64,000 nt of DNA from Brevundimonas sp. SL130 (GCF_026625805.1 NZ_CP113064.1:806001-870000); one strand, 5' to 3'. Counted from the first letter of the stretch, positions 42,273 to 50,695 are shown. Program-made: numbers and translations. The notes: generated by a model not told the origin, from the letters alone.

Positions 42273-43634
42273 TTAGTAGGCGAAGTCGGCGTAGATCCGC
42301 TTTAAGTCGCCCTGCCAGGCCCCGTGATACAGGTCCAGCAAACGCTCGGCCGGCGTCACGCCGCTGTCGGCGATGTCCTCCAGCTCCGACAGATAGCCGC
42401 GCTCGTCCACCATGCCGCCCGAGAAGCGCGCGCGGTTCTTCAGCCCCTGTTTGGCGATGTTCACCAGGTCCACCGCGATGTCGCGCACGCTGCGGCCCGC
42501 CACCTCGGCTTTCAGGCCCAGGCGGGTCACGTCGCGGCGCAGGCGTTCGTGGTCGGCGATGTCCCAGTCCTTGACCAGGTCCCAGGCGGCGGCCAGCGAC
42601 GGGGCGTCGTACAGGACGCCGGCCCACAGGGCGGGCAGGGCGCAGATCCGGCTCCACGGGCCGCCGTCGGCGCCGCGCATCTCCAGATAGGCCTTCAGCC
42701 GCACCTCGGGGAAGAGGGTGGTCAGATGGTCGTTCCAGTCCTTGATCGTCGGATATTCGCCGGGCAAGGCGGGCAGTTTGCCCGCTTGGAAGTCGCGGAA
42801 CGACTGGCCCGAGGCGTCGATGTATTTTCTGTCGCGCTTGGCGAAATACATTGGGGTGTCCAGGGCATAGTCGGCATAGCGCTCAAAGCCGAACCCATCC
42901 TCGAACACAAAGCCCAGCATGCCGGTGCGGTCAGCGTCGGTGTCTGTCCAGACATTGGCGCGGGCCGACAGGAAACCGTTCGGGCGGCCCTCAGTGAAGG
43001 GCGAACAGGCGAACAGGGCGGTGGCGATGGGCTGTAGCGCCAGCGAGGTGCGGAACTTGGCCACCATGTCGGCTTCTGAATCGAAGTCCAGATTGGCCTG
43101 GATGGTGCAGGTGCGCAGCATCATGTCGAGGCCCAGGTTCCCGACCTTGGGCATATAGGCCCGCATGATGTCGTAGCGGCCCTTGGGCATGACCGGCACC
43201 TGTTCGCGGGTCCACAGCGGGTCGAAGCCGGCGCCCAGGAAACCGACGCCCAGCTGGTCGGCCACCTGCTTGACCTCCATCAGGTGCTGGCCGGTCTCGG
43301 AACAGATGTCGTGGATGGTCTTCAGCGGGGCGCCGGACAGTTCGAACTGGCCGCCTGGCTCCAGGCTGACCGAGGCGATGAAGCCCTCGTCATTGCGACG
43401 TTCCAGCCCGATCAGGACGCCATTCTCCTCGACGCGCGACCAACCGAAGCGTTGCAGGCCTTCCAGCATGGCCTTGATGCCGTTCGGCCCCTCATAGGCG
43501 GGCCGGCCCAGGCTGATCTTGTCGAAGCCGAACTTCTCGTGCTCGGCGCCGATCCGCCATTCGTCCTTGGGCTTGGCGCCCTTGGACATGGCTTCGATCA
43601 GGACGTCCCGGCTCAGCGGCGCGTTGTCGGTCAT
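42273..43634 (-). CDS. gshA: Glutamate-cysteine ligase (plant/alphaproteobacterial type)
   Basis: The first, ATP-dependent step of glutathione synthesis. The 453-residue protein begins with KPKDEWRIGAEHEKFGFDK (an active-site Glu pair) and contains MPKVGNLGLDMMLRTCTIQANLDFDSE and FEDGFGFERYADYALDTPMYF, typical of the GCS2-like family of plants and alphaproteobacteria. A 1.2-kb insertion sequence now sits between it and rsmE, its presumed upstream operon partner. Confidence 0.92.
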   Translation of the reverse strand: MTDNAPLSRDVLIEAMSKGAKPKDEWRIGAEHEKFGFDKISLGRPAYEGPNGIKAMLEGLQRFGWSRVEENGVLIGLERRNDEGFIASVSLEPGGQFELSGAPLKTIHDICSETGQHLMEVKQVADQLGVGFLGAGFDPLWTREQVPVMPKGRYDIMRAYMPKVGNLGLDMMLRTCTIQANLDFDSEADMVAKFRTSLALQPIATALFACSPFTEGRPNGFLSARANVWTDTDADRTGMLGFVFEDGFGFERYADYALDTPMYFAKRDRKYIDASGQSFRDFQAGKLPALPGEYPTIKDWNDHLTTLFPEVRLKAYLEMRGADGGPWSRICALPALWAGVLYDAPSLAAAWDLVKDWDIADHERLRRDVTRLGLKAEVAGRSVRDIAVDLVNIAKQGLKNRARFSGGMVDERGYLSELEDIADSGVTPAERLLDLYHGAWQGDLKRIYADFAY

Positions 43635-43866
43635 GCGTCAGGTCCCCTCCGGCGCATCTGTGAGCGACCGTGTGTCGCGGCTAGATGGGAGAGGATGAGG
43701 CCGGGCTCAAGGGGGCAGGCCTCGTCTTATTCCCTCTCCCAACGGGAGAGGGCTTGAGCGCACGAGAGCGAAGCGATCGTTCTGGCGCGAAAGGGTGAGG
43801 GTTACGGTGTGCGACTTGGCCCACCGCCCGACCCTCATCCGGCCCTTCGGGCCACCTTCTCCCAAC
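43635..43866. repeat. Palindromic repeat (CTCTCCC family), left half, split by an IS
   Basis: CCCTCTCCCAACGGGAGAGG forms a hairpin at 43733-43752, followed by a second motif near 43856 that ends CTTCTCCCAAC where the insertion sequence begins. The matching GGGAGAAGG continues at 45071 after the IS. Confidence 0.85.
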
Positions 43867-45067
43867 GGAGACCTCTGCGAAACATTTGGGGTGTTGCGGG
43901 GATGTGATTCCCAGCGGGGCGGGGTCGTGATTCTCTATCTGTGACGGGATCCGTAGAAGCGAGGGGCGGTTATGGCCGATCAGCAGTTGAGCTTGGCTGA
44001 GACGTTGGTCGATCCGAGATTGGGGACGAACGCGCGACTGGACGCCATTGGCAAGGTGATCGACTGGGCCCCGCTGGAGAAGCTGGCCGAGCAGGTCCAT
44101 GCGGGCAGGTTGGGGCGCAAGCCCTACCGGGCCAGCGCGATGATCCGGGCTTTGTATCTGCAGATGCTCTACGGCCTTTCGGACCCGGGCTTGGAAGAGG
44201 CGCTGACCGATCGCCTGTCGTTCCGGCGCTTCTGCGGGCTGGGCCTGGATGAGGCGACGCCGGACGAGACGACGATCTGCCGGTTCCGCCTGACGGCGGC
44301 CAGGAAGGGGGTGATGCAGGCCTGTTTCGAGGAGGTGAACCGCCAGTTGGACGCGCGGGGCCTGATCGTTCGCAGCGGCACGCTGATGGACGCCACCCTG
44401 CTGGCGGCGGCGTCGCGCAAGCCCGACATCAAGCAGGGCGCGGGCGCGGGGCTGGAGCGCGAACCCGGGGCCAGCTGGACGCGCAAGAACGGCAAGAGCC
44501 ACTTTGGCTATCGGCTGCACGTGGCCACCGACCAGGGCTTCAACCTGATCCGGGCCGTGGTGCTGACCCCGGCCCATGTCGGCGAGAGCCTGGTGGCCGA
44601 GACGCTGATCCAGGGCGACGAGAAGGCGGTCTATGCCGACAAGGGCTACGAGCACAAAGGACGGCGCGCCCGATTGAAGGCACGCGGGTGCAAGGATCGC
44701 ATCTGCCACCGCTCGCACAAGCACCAGAAGGCCTTGCCCTACTGGCAGACCCAGAGGAACAAGCTGATCGCCAAGCGCCGGGCCGTGGTCGAGCAGGTGT
44801 TCGGAACTGCCCGGCGGGTGTTCGGCTACGCCCGCGCCCGATCAACCAGCTTCGCCGTGAACCTCGCCGACATCTTCCGTCTGGCCACAGTGTTCAACCT
44901 ACGCCGCGTCGCAGGATTGCCGGCGACCTGACAGCCGAGTTGCGTCCAACGCCCAGCCAAGGCCGCCGACAACGCCCCAACAGGCGATCAACATCGCCTG
45001 TCCGACAGACCCGTGACCTCGGCGACGAGACCCTCCCAGTCAAATGCCTCATTCCGCAGAGGTCTCC
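43867..45067 (+). mobile_element. IS5-family insertion sequence (1201 bp)
   Basis: Terminal inverted repeats start GGAGACCTCTGCG at 43867-43879 and end CGCAGAGGTCTCC at 45055-45067 (13 perfect bp). A 3-bp repeat AAC flanks both ends (43864-43866, 45068-45070), consistent with a target-site duplication. Removing the IS and one AAC restores a perfect hairpin, CTTCTCCC-AAC-GGGAGAAG. One transposase gene is inside. The exact ISfinder name was not checked. Confidence 0.92.
43972..44931 (+). CDS. IS5-family transposase
   Basis: A 319-residue DDE transposase that appears intact. Candidate catalytic residues are Asp140 (RSGTLMDATLL), Asp223 (VYADKGYEHKGRR) and Glu274 (RRAVVEQVFGT). The N-terminus carries the DUF772-type region with YGLSDPGLEEALTDRLSFRRF. 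It is related to, but clearly distinct from, the transposase at 47.9 kb. Confidence 0.95.
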   Translation: MADQQLSLAETLVDPRLGTNARLDAIGKVIDWAPLEKLAEQVHAGRLGRKPYRASAMIRALYLQMLYGLSDPGLEEALTDRLSFRRFCGLGLDEATPDETTICRFRLTAARKGVMQACFEEVNRQLDARGLIVRSGTLMDATLLAAASRKPDIKQGAGAGLEREPGASWTRKNGKSHFGYRLHVATDQGFNLIRAVVLTPAHVGESLVAETLIQGDEKAVYADKGYEHKGRRARLKARGCKDRICHRSHKHQKALPYWQTQRNKLIAKRRAVVEQVFGTARRVFGYARARSTSFAVNLADIFRLATVFNLRRVAGLPAT

Positions 45068-45081
45068 AACGGGAGAAGGGA

Positions 45082-45825
45082 CTATTTTTCCCAATCGCCC
45101 ACCGCCGCCTGCCAAAGGCTCATGGCGGCGATGGCGGCGGTGTCGGCCCGCAGGATGCGCGGGCCGAGCGACACGGCGGTGGTGAAGGGCAGGGATCGCA
45201 GGCGCTCGCCCTCTTCCGGCGAGAAACCGCCTTCAGGGCCGATCAGGATGGACCATTTTCGGTCTTGGGGCCCCTCTCCCGCGTCGCGCAAGGCCGACAT
45301 CGCCGGCGCGCCGCCGGTCTCGTCGCAGAACATCAGCCGGCGGCCAGAATCGGGACTGGCCTCCCACCCGTCCAGCAGGGCGTCCAGCTTCACCGGATCA
45401 TCGACCGGGGGCACGTCCAGGCGACCCGTCTGTTCGGCGGCCTCCTCGGCGATGGCGTCCAGCCGGTCCAGGCGGATACGGTCGGCGTTGGTCCGTTTGG
45501 TCAGGACCAGCCGCACCCGGCGCGCGCCCAGTTCGGCGGCCTTTTCGACGATGGTCTCGACCCGGGCCTTCTTAACGACCGCAACGATCAGCTCCAGATC
45601 GGGACCATAGGTCTGGGGCCGCACCTGTTCTTCGGCCCGCAGGATCACGCCCTTCTTCAGGACTTCGGCGATGGTGCAGCGCCATTCGCCGTCGCGGCCG
45701 TTGAAGACCAGCAGCTCGTCCCCGAGCTTCAGCCGCATGACCTGGGTCAGATAGCGCGACTGGTCGAGGGTGGGGGCGACGGGGGCGGCGGCGGCCAACA
45801 CGGCCTTCACATGTAATCGTATCAT
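45082..45825 (-). CDS. rsmE: 16S rRNA (uracil-1498-N3)-methyltransferase
   Basis: A SPOUT-class methyltransferase of 247 residues that modifies U1498 of the 30S subunit. It has the N-terminal PUA-like domain (QSRYLTQVMRLKLGDELLVFNG), KKARVETIVEKAAELGARRV, and the trefoil-knot region ILIGPEGGFSPEE ... LGPRILRADTAAIAA. The start at 45825 gives MIRLHVKAVL. The IS ends 14 bp beyond its stop; the REP of the GIY-YIG unit begins 9 bp before its start. Confidence 0.95.
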   Translation of the reverse strand: MIRLHVKAVLAAAAPVAPTLDQSRYLTQVMRLKLGDELLVFNGRDGEWRCTIAEVLKKGVILRAEEQVRPQTYGPDLELIVAVVKKARVETIVEKAAELGARRVRLVLTKRTNADRIRLDRLDAIAEEAAEQTGRLDVPPVDDPVKLDALLDGWEASPDSGRRLMFCDETGGAPAMSALRDAGEGPQDRKWSILIGPEGGFSPEEGERLRSLPFTTAVSLGPRILRADTAAIAAMSLWQAAVGDWEK

Positions 45826-45833
45826 CTCAAATC

Positions 45834-45864
45834 CGCTCATCCCCGCGAAAGCGGGGACCCAGTG
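45834..45864 (+). repeat. REP hairpin, left copy of the GIY-YIG unit
   Basis: A 31-bp repeat with an internal 6-bp stem around GAAA. It ends 6 bp after the GIY-YIG stop on that gene's strand. Confidence 0.95.
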
Positions 45865-45870
45865 AGAGCC

Positions 45871-46176
45871 TCAGAACAGGTCATCGAATAGATCACGCCA
45901 GCCTGGATTCGATTTCTCGATCAGCTCCAGCTTCCAGACGCGGTTCCATTTCTTGATCCGGCGCTCGCGCACGAACGCCGCGTGGCGTGTCGGATGCGCT
46001 TCGAACCAGACCAAGTTGGCGCAGCCATACTTGGCGGAAAAGCCTTTGAACAGTTTGTCCCGATGCTGGGCGGTGCGGAGGATGATGTCCTCGGTCGAGC
46101 CGGTGTAGAGGGTTCCGTTGCGGCGGCTGGCGACGATGTAGGTGAAGAAGGCCAACGGCGTGCGTCCCGAAAGCAC
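45871..46176 (-). CDS. GIY-YIG nuclease family protein (UPF0213 type)
   Basis: A 101-residue protein that is nearly all GIY-YIG domain. The two strands appear as FTYIVASRRNGTLYTGSTED (the GIY half is diverged to TYIVA and YIG to YTG). Conserved residues include RTAQHRDKL (Arg, His), VWFEAHPT, RERRIKKWNR (candidate catalytic Glu) and NPGWRDLF. The GTG start at 46176 lies inside the arm of the right REP, and GGGGA of the repeat sits about 5 bp before it. It is unclear whether it still cuts DNA. Confidence 0.82.
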   Translation of the reverse strand: MLSGRTPLAFFTYIVASRRNGTLYTGSTEDIILRTAQHRDKLFKGFSAKYGCANLVWFEAHPTRHAAFVRERRIKKWNRVWKLELIEKSNPGWRDLFDDLF

Positions 46177-46204
46177 TGGGTCCCCGCTTTCGCGGGGATG
46201 AGCG
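46174..46204 (-). repeat. REP hairpin, right copy of the GIY-YIG unit
   Basis: Exact inverted copy of 45834-45864. It overlaps the GTG start codon of the nuclease gene. Confidence 0.95.
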
Positions 46205-46215
46205 GAAGGAGGGTG

Positions 46216-46353
46216 TCAGCTATCGTCAGCCTGGGCCGAGGCTAGGGCCTTTGCGGCCTTGCGCTCACCTTTCCAGAAGGCGCGCTTGGCCCATCGAAGG
46301 TGTTTCCACCATTCGTTCTGAGGCGTGAGAATGTCCTTCTTTACGGTTGCCAT
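46216..46353 (-). CDS. Small basic hypothetical protein
   Basis: A 45-residue Lys/Trp-rich protein (ATVKKDILTPQNEWWKHLRW ... KGERKAAKALASAQADDS). The ATG at 46353 is preferred; an upstream ATG at 46371 would add six residues. Similar tiny basic proteins are common in Caulobacterales, from memory. It lies directly downstream of the acyl-CoA dehydrogenase. Confidence 0.6.
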   Translation of the reverse strand: MATVKKDILTPQNEWWKHLRWAKRAFWKGERKAAKALASAQADDS

Positions 46354-46394
46354 GCCACAACCATAAATCATTGTTCGCCGTGTGTCGCCTGCCT

Positions 46395-47558
46395 TTACAG
46401 CGTCCGCGCGATCAAGAGCTTCATGATCTCGTTGGTGCCGCCGTAGATGCGCTGCACCCGCGCGTCCTTGTACAGCTGGGCGATGGCGTACTCGTTCATA
46501 TAGCCATAGCCGCCGTGCAGTTGCAGCATCTCGTCGATGGTCTCGCCCTGGATGTCGGTGACCCAGTATTTGGCCATGGAGGCGGTGGCGGCGTCGAGCT
46601 GGCCCTTCAGGTGCAGGCCGATGCAATGGTCGACGAAGACCTTGGCGACGGTCAGTTTCGTCTTCACCTCGGCCAGCTTGAACTGGGTGTTCTGGAAGTC
46701 GATGACCCGCTTGCCGAAGGCCTTGCGCTCCTTGACGTAGGCGAGCGTCGCCTCCAGGCCGCGCTCGGCGGCGGCGACGCCCTGGACGGCGATGTTCAGC
46801 CGTTCTTGCGGCAGTTGCTGCATCAACTGGACAAAGCCCTGGCCCTCGCCCCCGCCGATGATGTTGTCGCCGGGGACCTTCACCTCATTGAAGAACAGCT
46901 CGGAGGTGTCGTTCCCCTCCATGCCGATCTTGTGCAGGTTCCGGCCGCGTTCGAAACCTTCCGCCCCGTCCGTCTCGACCACGATCAGCGACGTGCCCTT
47001 GGCGCCCTCGGCCGGGTCGGTCTTGGCGACCACGATGATGAAGTTGGCCAGTTGGCCGTTGGTGATGAAGGTCTTGGAGCCGTTGACGACATAGCCGTTG
47101 CCGGACTTGACCGCCGTGGTCTTGACCCCTTGCAGATCTGAGCCCGCGCCCGGTTCGGTCATGGCGATGGCGCCGACCAGTTCGCCGGACTGGAGACGCG
47201 GCAGCCAGCGCGCCTTCTGCTCCGGCGTGCCGTAATGCCAGATGTAGGGGGCGACGATGGCGTTGTGCAGCGAAATGCCGAAATGGTCCGCGCCCTTCCA
47301 GCCCAGCTGTCGCATCAGCACCACCTCGTGCCGATAGTCGCCGCCCATGCCGCCGTCTTCCTCAGGCATGGACAGGCCCAGCAGGCCGTCGGCCCCGGCC
47401 TGGCTCCACAGGTCGCGGGGCACGCTCGAGTTGGCGATCCAGGACTGGACCTTCTCGGGCGGCGCGTGCTCGTCGATCCATTTGCCGACGCTGTCGGAGA
47501 AGAGGGTGATCTCCTCTTCGCGCATGAAATCGGGGTCGGGGCTGCCCAGCACGTTCAT
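46395..47558 (-). CDS. Acyl-CoA dehydrogenase
   Basis: A 387-residue FAD enzyme that introduces the alpha-beta double bond in acyl-CoA. It shows AMTEPGAGSDLQG, FITNGQLANFIIVVAKTD, ERLNIAVQGVAAAERGLEATLAYVKERKAFGK, and DEMLQLHGGYGYMNEYAIAQLYKDARVQRIYGGTNEIMKLLIAR. The catalytic base region EIYGGT-like is RIYGGTNEI. The preferred chain length cannot be deduced. It shares strand with the acyl-CoA dehydrogenase at 48.9 kb, from which an IS now separates it. Confidence 0.93.
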   Translation of the reverse strand: MNVLGSPDPDFMREEEITLFSDSVGKWIDEHAPPEKVQSWIANSSVPRDLWSQAGADGLLGLSMPEEDGGMGGDYRHEVVLMRQLGWKGADHFGISLHNAIVAPYIWHYGTPEQKARWLPRLQSGELVGAIAMTEPGAGSDLQGVKTTAVKSGNGYVVNGSKTFITNGQLANFIIVVAKTDPAEGAKGTSLIVVETDGAEGFERGRNLHKIGMEGNDTSELFFNEVKVPGDNIIGGGEGQGFVQLMQQLPQERLNIAVQGVAAAERGLEATLAYVKERKAFGKRVIDFQNTQFKLAEVKTKLTVAKVFVDHCIGLHLKGQLDAATASMAKYWVTDIQGETIDEMLQLHGGYGYMNEYAIAQLYKDARVQRIYGGTNEIMKLLIARTL

Positions 47559-47739
47559 CGGTTAACTCCGCTTTTCGAGACCCTCTCCCAGAGGGAGAGG
47601 GCTTGAGCGCACGGCGGCGATAGCCGTCGTCCTTGCGCGAAAGGGTGAGGGGTTCCTGCGAGAGTCGGTGAGAGGCTAACCCCTCACCCTTTCGGCTTGC
47701 GGATCGCTGCGCTCTCCGAGCCTCAAGCCCTCTCCCTCT
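47559..47739. repeat. Palindromic repeat (CTCTCCC family), left of the second IS
   Basis: Arms at about 47579-47655 (ACCCTCTCCCAGAGGGAGAG then GAAAGGGTGAGGGGTT) and 47678-47739 (AACCCCTCACCCTTTCGG then CCTCAAGCCCTCTCCCTCT) are inverted copies. The right arm breaks off at the IS boundary. Confidence 0.85.
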
Positions 47740-48886
47740 GGAGACCTTTGCGTAAGCCTGTTGTTGGCCGGGGCTCTTGATAGGCGTGGCGCTGAGGATG
47801 TGTTTGGGGGCTGGATCGGAGGGGTGCGGTTGGTTTTAGGCGGGCGTCTCGCCGATCTGATGGGCTTCAGGCCAGCAGCATCGCCGCCTTCCTGAGATTG
47901 AAGGCTATGCACAGCAGTCTGAGCTGGAGGCGGTTGGCCTCCAGGCCTCGGTATCGGACCCGGCGATAGCCGTAACTGCGCTTCAGGGTTCCGAACACGC
48001 GCTCGACGGCGGCGCGGACAGGACCGATCAGCCGGTTGCGAACCGCCTGCCAGTGGGGGAGTCCGTCCTGATGCTTGTGGCTGCGGTGCAGGATGCGATC
48101 CTTGATCCCGGCGGCCTTGAGCCGACGTCGGCGACCCTTGTGCTCATAGGCCCGATCGCCATAGACGGCCCGCTCGTCGCCGCAGATCAACCGATCCGCC
48201 GTCTCGCTGTCGCTGACCTTCGCCGAGGTCAGTTCAGCGCGCCGGATCAGCCCCGACCCCTGATCGACGCCCATATGAGCCTTGTAGCCATAGTGAGACC
48301 GACCGTTCTTCATGGTCCAGTCCGCGTCCGGATCGGTTGTCCCACGTCGGCCCAGGCCTGCCTCGCGCGACGGCCGAGCCACCGCAGCCTCCACCAGGGT
48401 CGCGTCCATCAGCGTCCCCGACCTGACCACTAGGCCCCGCGCCTCCAACTGGCGACCGATCTCCTGAAACAGCGCCCCGTCCAGACCCCGGTCACGCAAG
48501 GCCTTGCGGAACCGGCTGATCACCGAATGGTCCGGCGCCCCCTCGTCCAGACCCAGGCCTACAAACCGACGAAAGCTGAGGCGGTCTCCCAGAGCCTCTT
48601 CGAGCCCCGGGTCCGACAGTCCGTACCACTGCTGTAATAGCAAGGCCTTCACCATCGTCAGAGGCGGCCAAGACGGTCGACCCGACCGGGCCGAATAAAC
48701 CTCCGACACCAACCGCTCCACCGCCGTCCAGTCGAACACCGAGCCAATCCGCTCAAGCTGCTCGTTGCGACCCAAACTCGGCGAAAGCCAGGCTTCGCTC
48801 AGGTGACCCTGTCCGCTTGACCGATGCATGAGCCGTCTCCTTCTCAAAGGAGTGAATCACCGAACCGCAGTTATGCAAAGGTCTCC
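47740..48886 (-). mobile_element. Second IS5-family insertion sequence (1147 bp)
   Basis: The ends read GGAGACCTTTGCG (47740-47752) and TGCAAAGGTCTCC (48874-48886), an inverted pair with one mismatch at the inner end. Flanks are TCT on the left and GAC on the right, so no target duplication is seen, although both sides carry halves of CTCTCCC/GGGAGAG repeats. It contains one transposase gene. Confidence 0.9.
47867..48829 (-). CDS. IS5-family transposase
   Basis: A 320-residue DDE transposase, apparently intact. Motifs: RSGTLMDATLVEAAV (first Asp), ERAVYGDRAYEHKGRRRRL (second Asp) and VRAAVERVFGTLKRSYGY (Glu). AAGGAGA lies about 7 bp before ATG 48829, which is preferred over a frame-extended start at 48847. 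It differs from the transposase at 43.97 kb in many positions, so the two IS copies belong to different subgroups or have diverged. Confidence 0.95.
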   Translation of the reverse strand: MHRSSGQGHLSEAWLSPSLGRNEQLERIGSVFDWTAVERLVSEVYSARSGRPSWPPLTMVKALLLQQWYGLSDPGLEEALGDRLSFRRFVGLGLDEGAPDHSVISRFRKALRDRGLDGALFQEIGRQLEARGLVVRSGTLMDATLVEAAVARPSREAGLGRRGTTDPDADWTMKNGRSHYGYKAHMGVDQGSGLIRRAELTSAKVSDSETADRLICGDERAVYGDRAYEHKGRRRRLKAAGIKDRILHRSHKHQDGLPHWQAVRNRLIGPVRAAVERVFGTLKRSYGYRRVRYRGLEANRLQLRLLCIAFNLRKAAMLLA

Positions 48887-48905
48887 GACGGGAGAGGGTG
48901 GCTCC

Positions 48906-50690
48906 TCAGAACGCCTCGGCCGGCATGGCCATCAGCACGTCTGCGCCGGTCTTCATCTTCGCCAGGTGCGCGCCGGCGTCGGGCAGGATGCGCTCGACGA
49001 AGTAGCGGCCGGTCTGGAGCTTGGTGGCGTAGTAGGGGTCGGTCGAGCCGGCCTCGACCTGGGCCTGGGCGACCTTGGCCATCTGGGCCCACATATAGGC
49101 CAGAGCCGTCAGGCCGAAGACGTTCAGATAGTCGGTCGAGGCGGCGCCGGCGTTGTCCGGATTGGCCATACCGTTCTGCATCAGCCACATTGTGCCTTCC
49201 TGCAGCTTCTTCTTGGCCTCGGCCAGGCCGTCGACGAAGGGCTTGATGGCCTCGTTCGATCCGTTCTCGGCCACGAAGGCGTCGATCTCGCCGAACCAGG
49301 TCATGATGGCCCGGCCGCCGTTGGCGGGCAGCTTGCGGCCGACCAGGTCCAGGGCCTGGATGCCGTTGGCGCCTTCGTAGATCATGGTGATGCGGGCATC
49401 GCGCAGATACTGCGAGGCCGGGAAGTGTTCGGTATAGCCCGAACCGCCGTGCACCTGCATGGCCAGCGACGCGACATGGAAGCCCTTGTCGGTCAGATAG
49501 GCCTTCAGGACGGGGGTCAGCAGGCCCATGTAATCCTTGGCCTTGGTCGCCACCGCCTCGTCTTCCGACTTCTCCAGATCGGCGTGCAGGGCGGTCCACA
49601 GGATGAAGGCCTGGCCGCCTTCGACGAAGGCGCGGGCCTCCAGCAGCATGCGGCGCACGTCGGGGTGGACGATGATCGGGTCGGCGGGGCCTTCCGGGTT
49701 CTTGGGTCCGGTCAGGCTGCGGCCTTGCAGGCGGTCCTTGGCGAACTCGGCGGCGGCCTGATAGGCGGCCGTGCCGATGGCCAGGCCTTGCAGGCCGGTG
49801 CCCAGGCGGGCCTCGTTCATGACCACGAACATATTGTTCATGCCACGGCCTTCTTCGCCCAGCAGCCAGCCCTTGGCGCCGTCATATTGCATGACGCAGG
49901 TGGCGTTGCCGTGGATGCCCATCTTGTGCTCGAGCCCGGCGCATTCGAGGCTGTTGCGCTCGCCCAGCGAGCCGTCCTCGTTGACCAGATATTTGGGCAC
50001 GACGAACAGGGACAGGCCCTTGATGCCCGGAACCGCGCCTTCGATACGGGCCAGGACGGTGTGGATGATATTGTCCGAGAAGTCGTGCTCGCCCGCCGAG
50101 ATCCAGATCTTCTGGCCGGTGATCGAGAAGCTGCCGTCGTCGTTGCGCACAGCCTTGGTGCGGACCATGCCCAGGTCCGTGCCGCACTGGGGCTCGGTCA
50201 GGTTCATCGTGCCGGACCATTCGCCCGACACCATCTTGGGCAGGTATTTGGCCTTGATCTCTTCCGAGGCGCTGGCCTTGATGCCGGCATAGGCCGAGGC
50301 CGTCAGGCCGGGATACATGGAGAAGGCCGCCGAGGCGCCGGTCGTCATCTGGCCGAAGGCCGAGGCGACGATGCTGGGCATGCCCTGGCCGCCATATTCC
50401 GGATCAGCAGCCAGCGCCATCCAGCCGGCTTCCGACATGGCCTTATAGGCTTCCTTCCACCCCTTTGGCCCGGTCACCACGCCGCCCTCGGACCAGTGGC
50501 AGCCTTCCTTGTCGCCGGGATTGTTGATCGGGGCGATGACTTCGTCGGCGAACTTGGCGCCTTCCTCCAGGATCTGGTTGACCAGGTCCGATGAGACGTC
50601 CTGGAAGCCGGGCTGGTTGGTGTAGCGATCGATTTCCAGCACTTCATTCAGGATGAAGGTGAAATCGCGGACGGGCGACTTGTAGGCCAT
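48906..50690 (-). CDS. Long acyl-CoA dehydrogenase (DmdC/FadE-like, 594 aa)
   Basis: A 594-residue member of the larger acyl-CoA dehydrogenase class with a C-terminal helical extension. It has MNLTEPQCGTDLGMVRTKAV, GQKIWISAGEHDFSDNIIHTVLARI, AMQVHGGSGYTEHFPASQYLRDARITMIYEGANGIQALDLVGRK, and a tail ~470-594. DmdC (methylmercaptopropionyl-CoA) and long-chain enzymes share this layout; the substrate is not assignable. It follows the MerR gene by 5 bp, so it is probably its main target. Confidence 0.92.
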   Translation of the reverse strand: MAYKSPVRDFTFILNEVLEIDRYTNQPGFQDVSSDLVNQILEEGAKFADEVIAPINNPGDKEGCHWSEGGVVTGPKGWKEAYKAMSEAGWMALAADPEYGGQGMPSIVASAFGQMTTGASAAFSMYPGLTASAYAGIKASASEEIKAKYLPKMVSGEWSGTMNLTEPQCGTDLGMVRTKAVRNDDGSFSITGQKIWISAGEHDFSDNIIHTVLARIEGAVPGIKGLSLFVVPKYLVNEDGSLGERNSLECAGLEHKMGIHGNATCVMQYDGAKGWLLGEEGRGMNNMFVVMNEARLGTGLQGLAIGTAAYQAAAEFAKDRLQGRSLTGPKNPEGPADPIIVHPDVRRMLLEARAFVEGGQAFILWTALHADLEKSEDEAVATKAKDYMGLLTPVLKAYLTDKGFHVASLAMQVHGGSGYTEHFPASQYLRDARITMIYEGANGIQALDLVGRKLPANGGRAIMTWFGEIDAFVAENGSNEAIKPFVDGLAEAKKKLQEGTMWLMQNGMANPDNAGAASTDYLNVFGLTALAYMWAQMAKVAQAQVEAGSTDPYYATKLQTGRYFVERILPDAGAHLAKMKTGADVLMAMPAEAF

Positions 50691-50695
50691 GGGGG

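Larger units (their letters stand above)
45834..46204 (-). mobile_element. Compact unit: GIY-YIG gene between perfect 31-bp inverted REPs
   Basis: The repeats at 45834-45864 and 46174-46204 are exact inverted copies (each begins CGCTCAT and contains the hairpin CCCCGCGAAAGCGGGG). Together with the nuclease gene they make a 371-bp unit with almost no spare DNA. No target duplication is evident. That this is a mobile element is inference from the structure. Confidence 0.55.
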
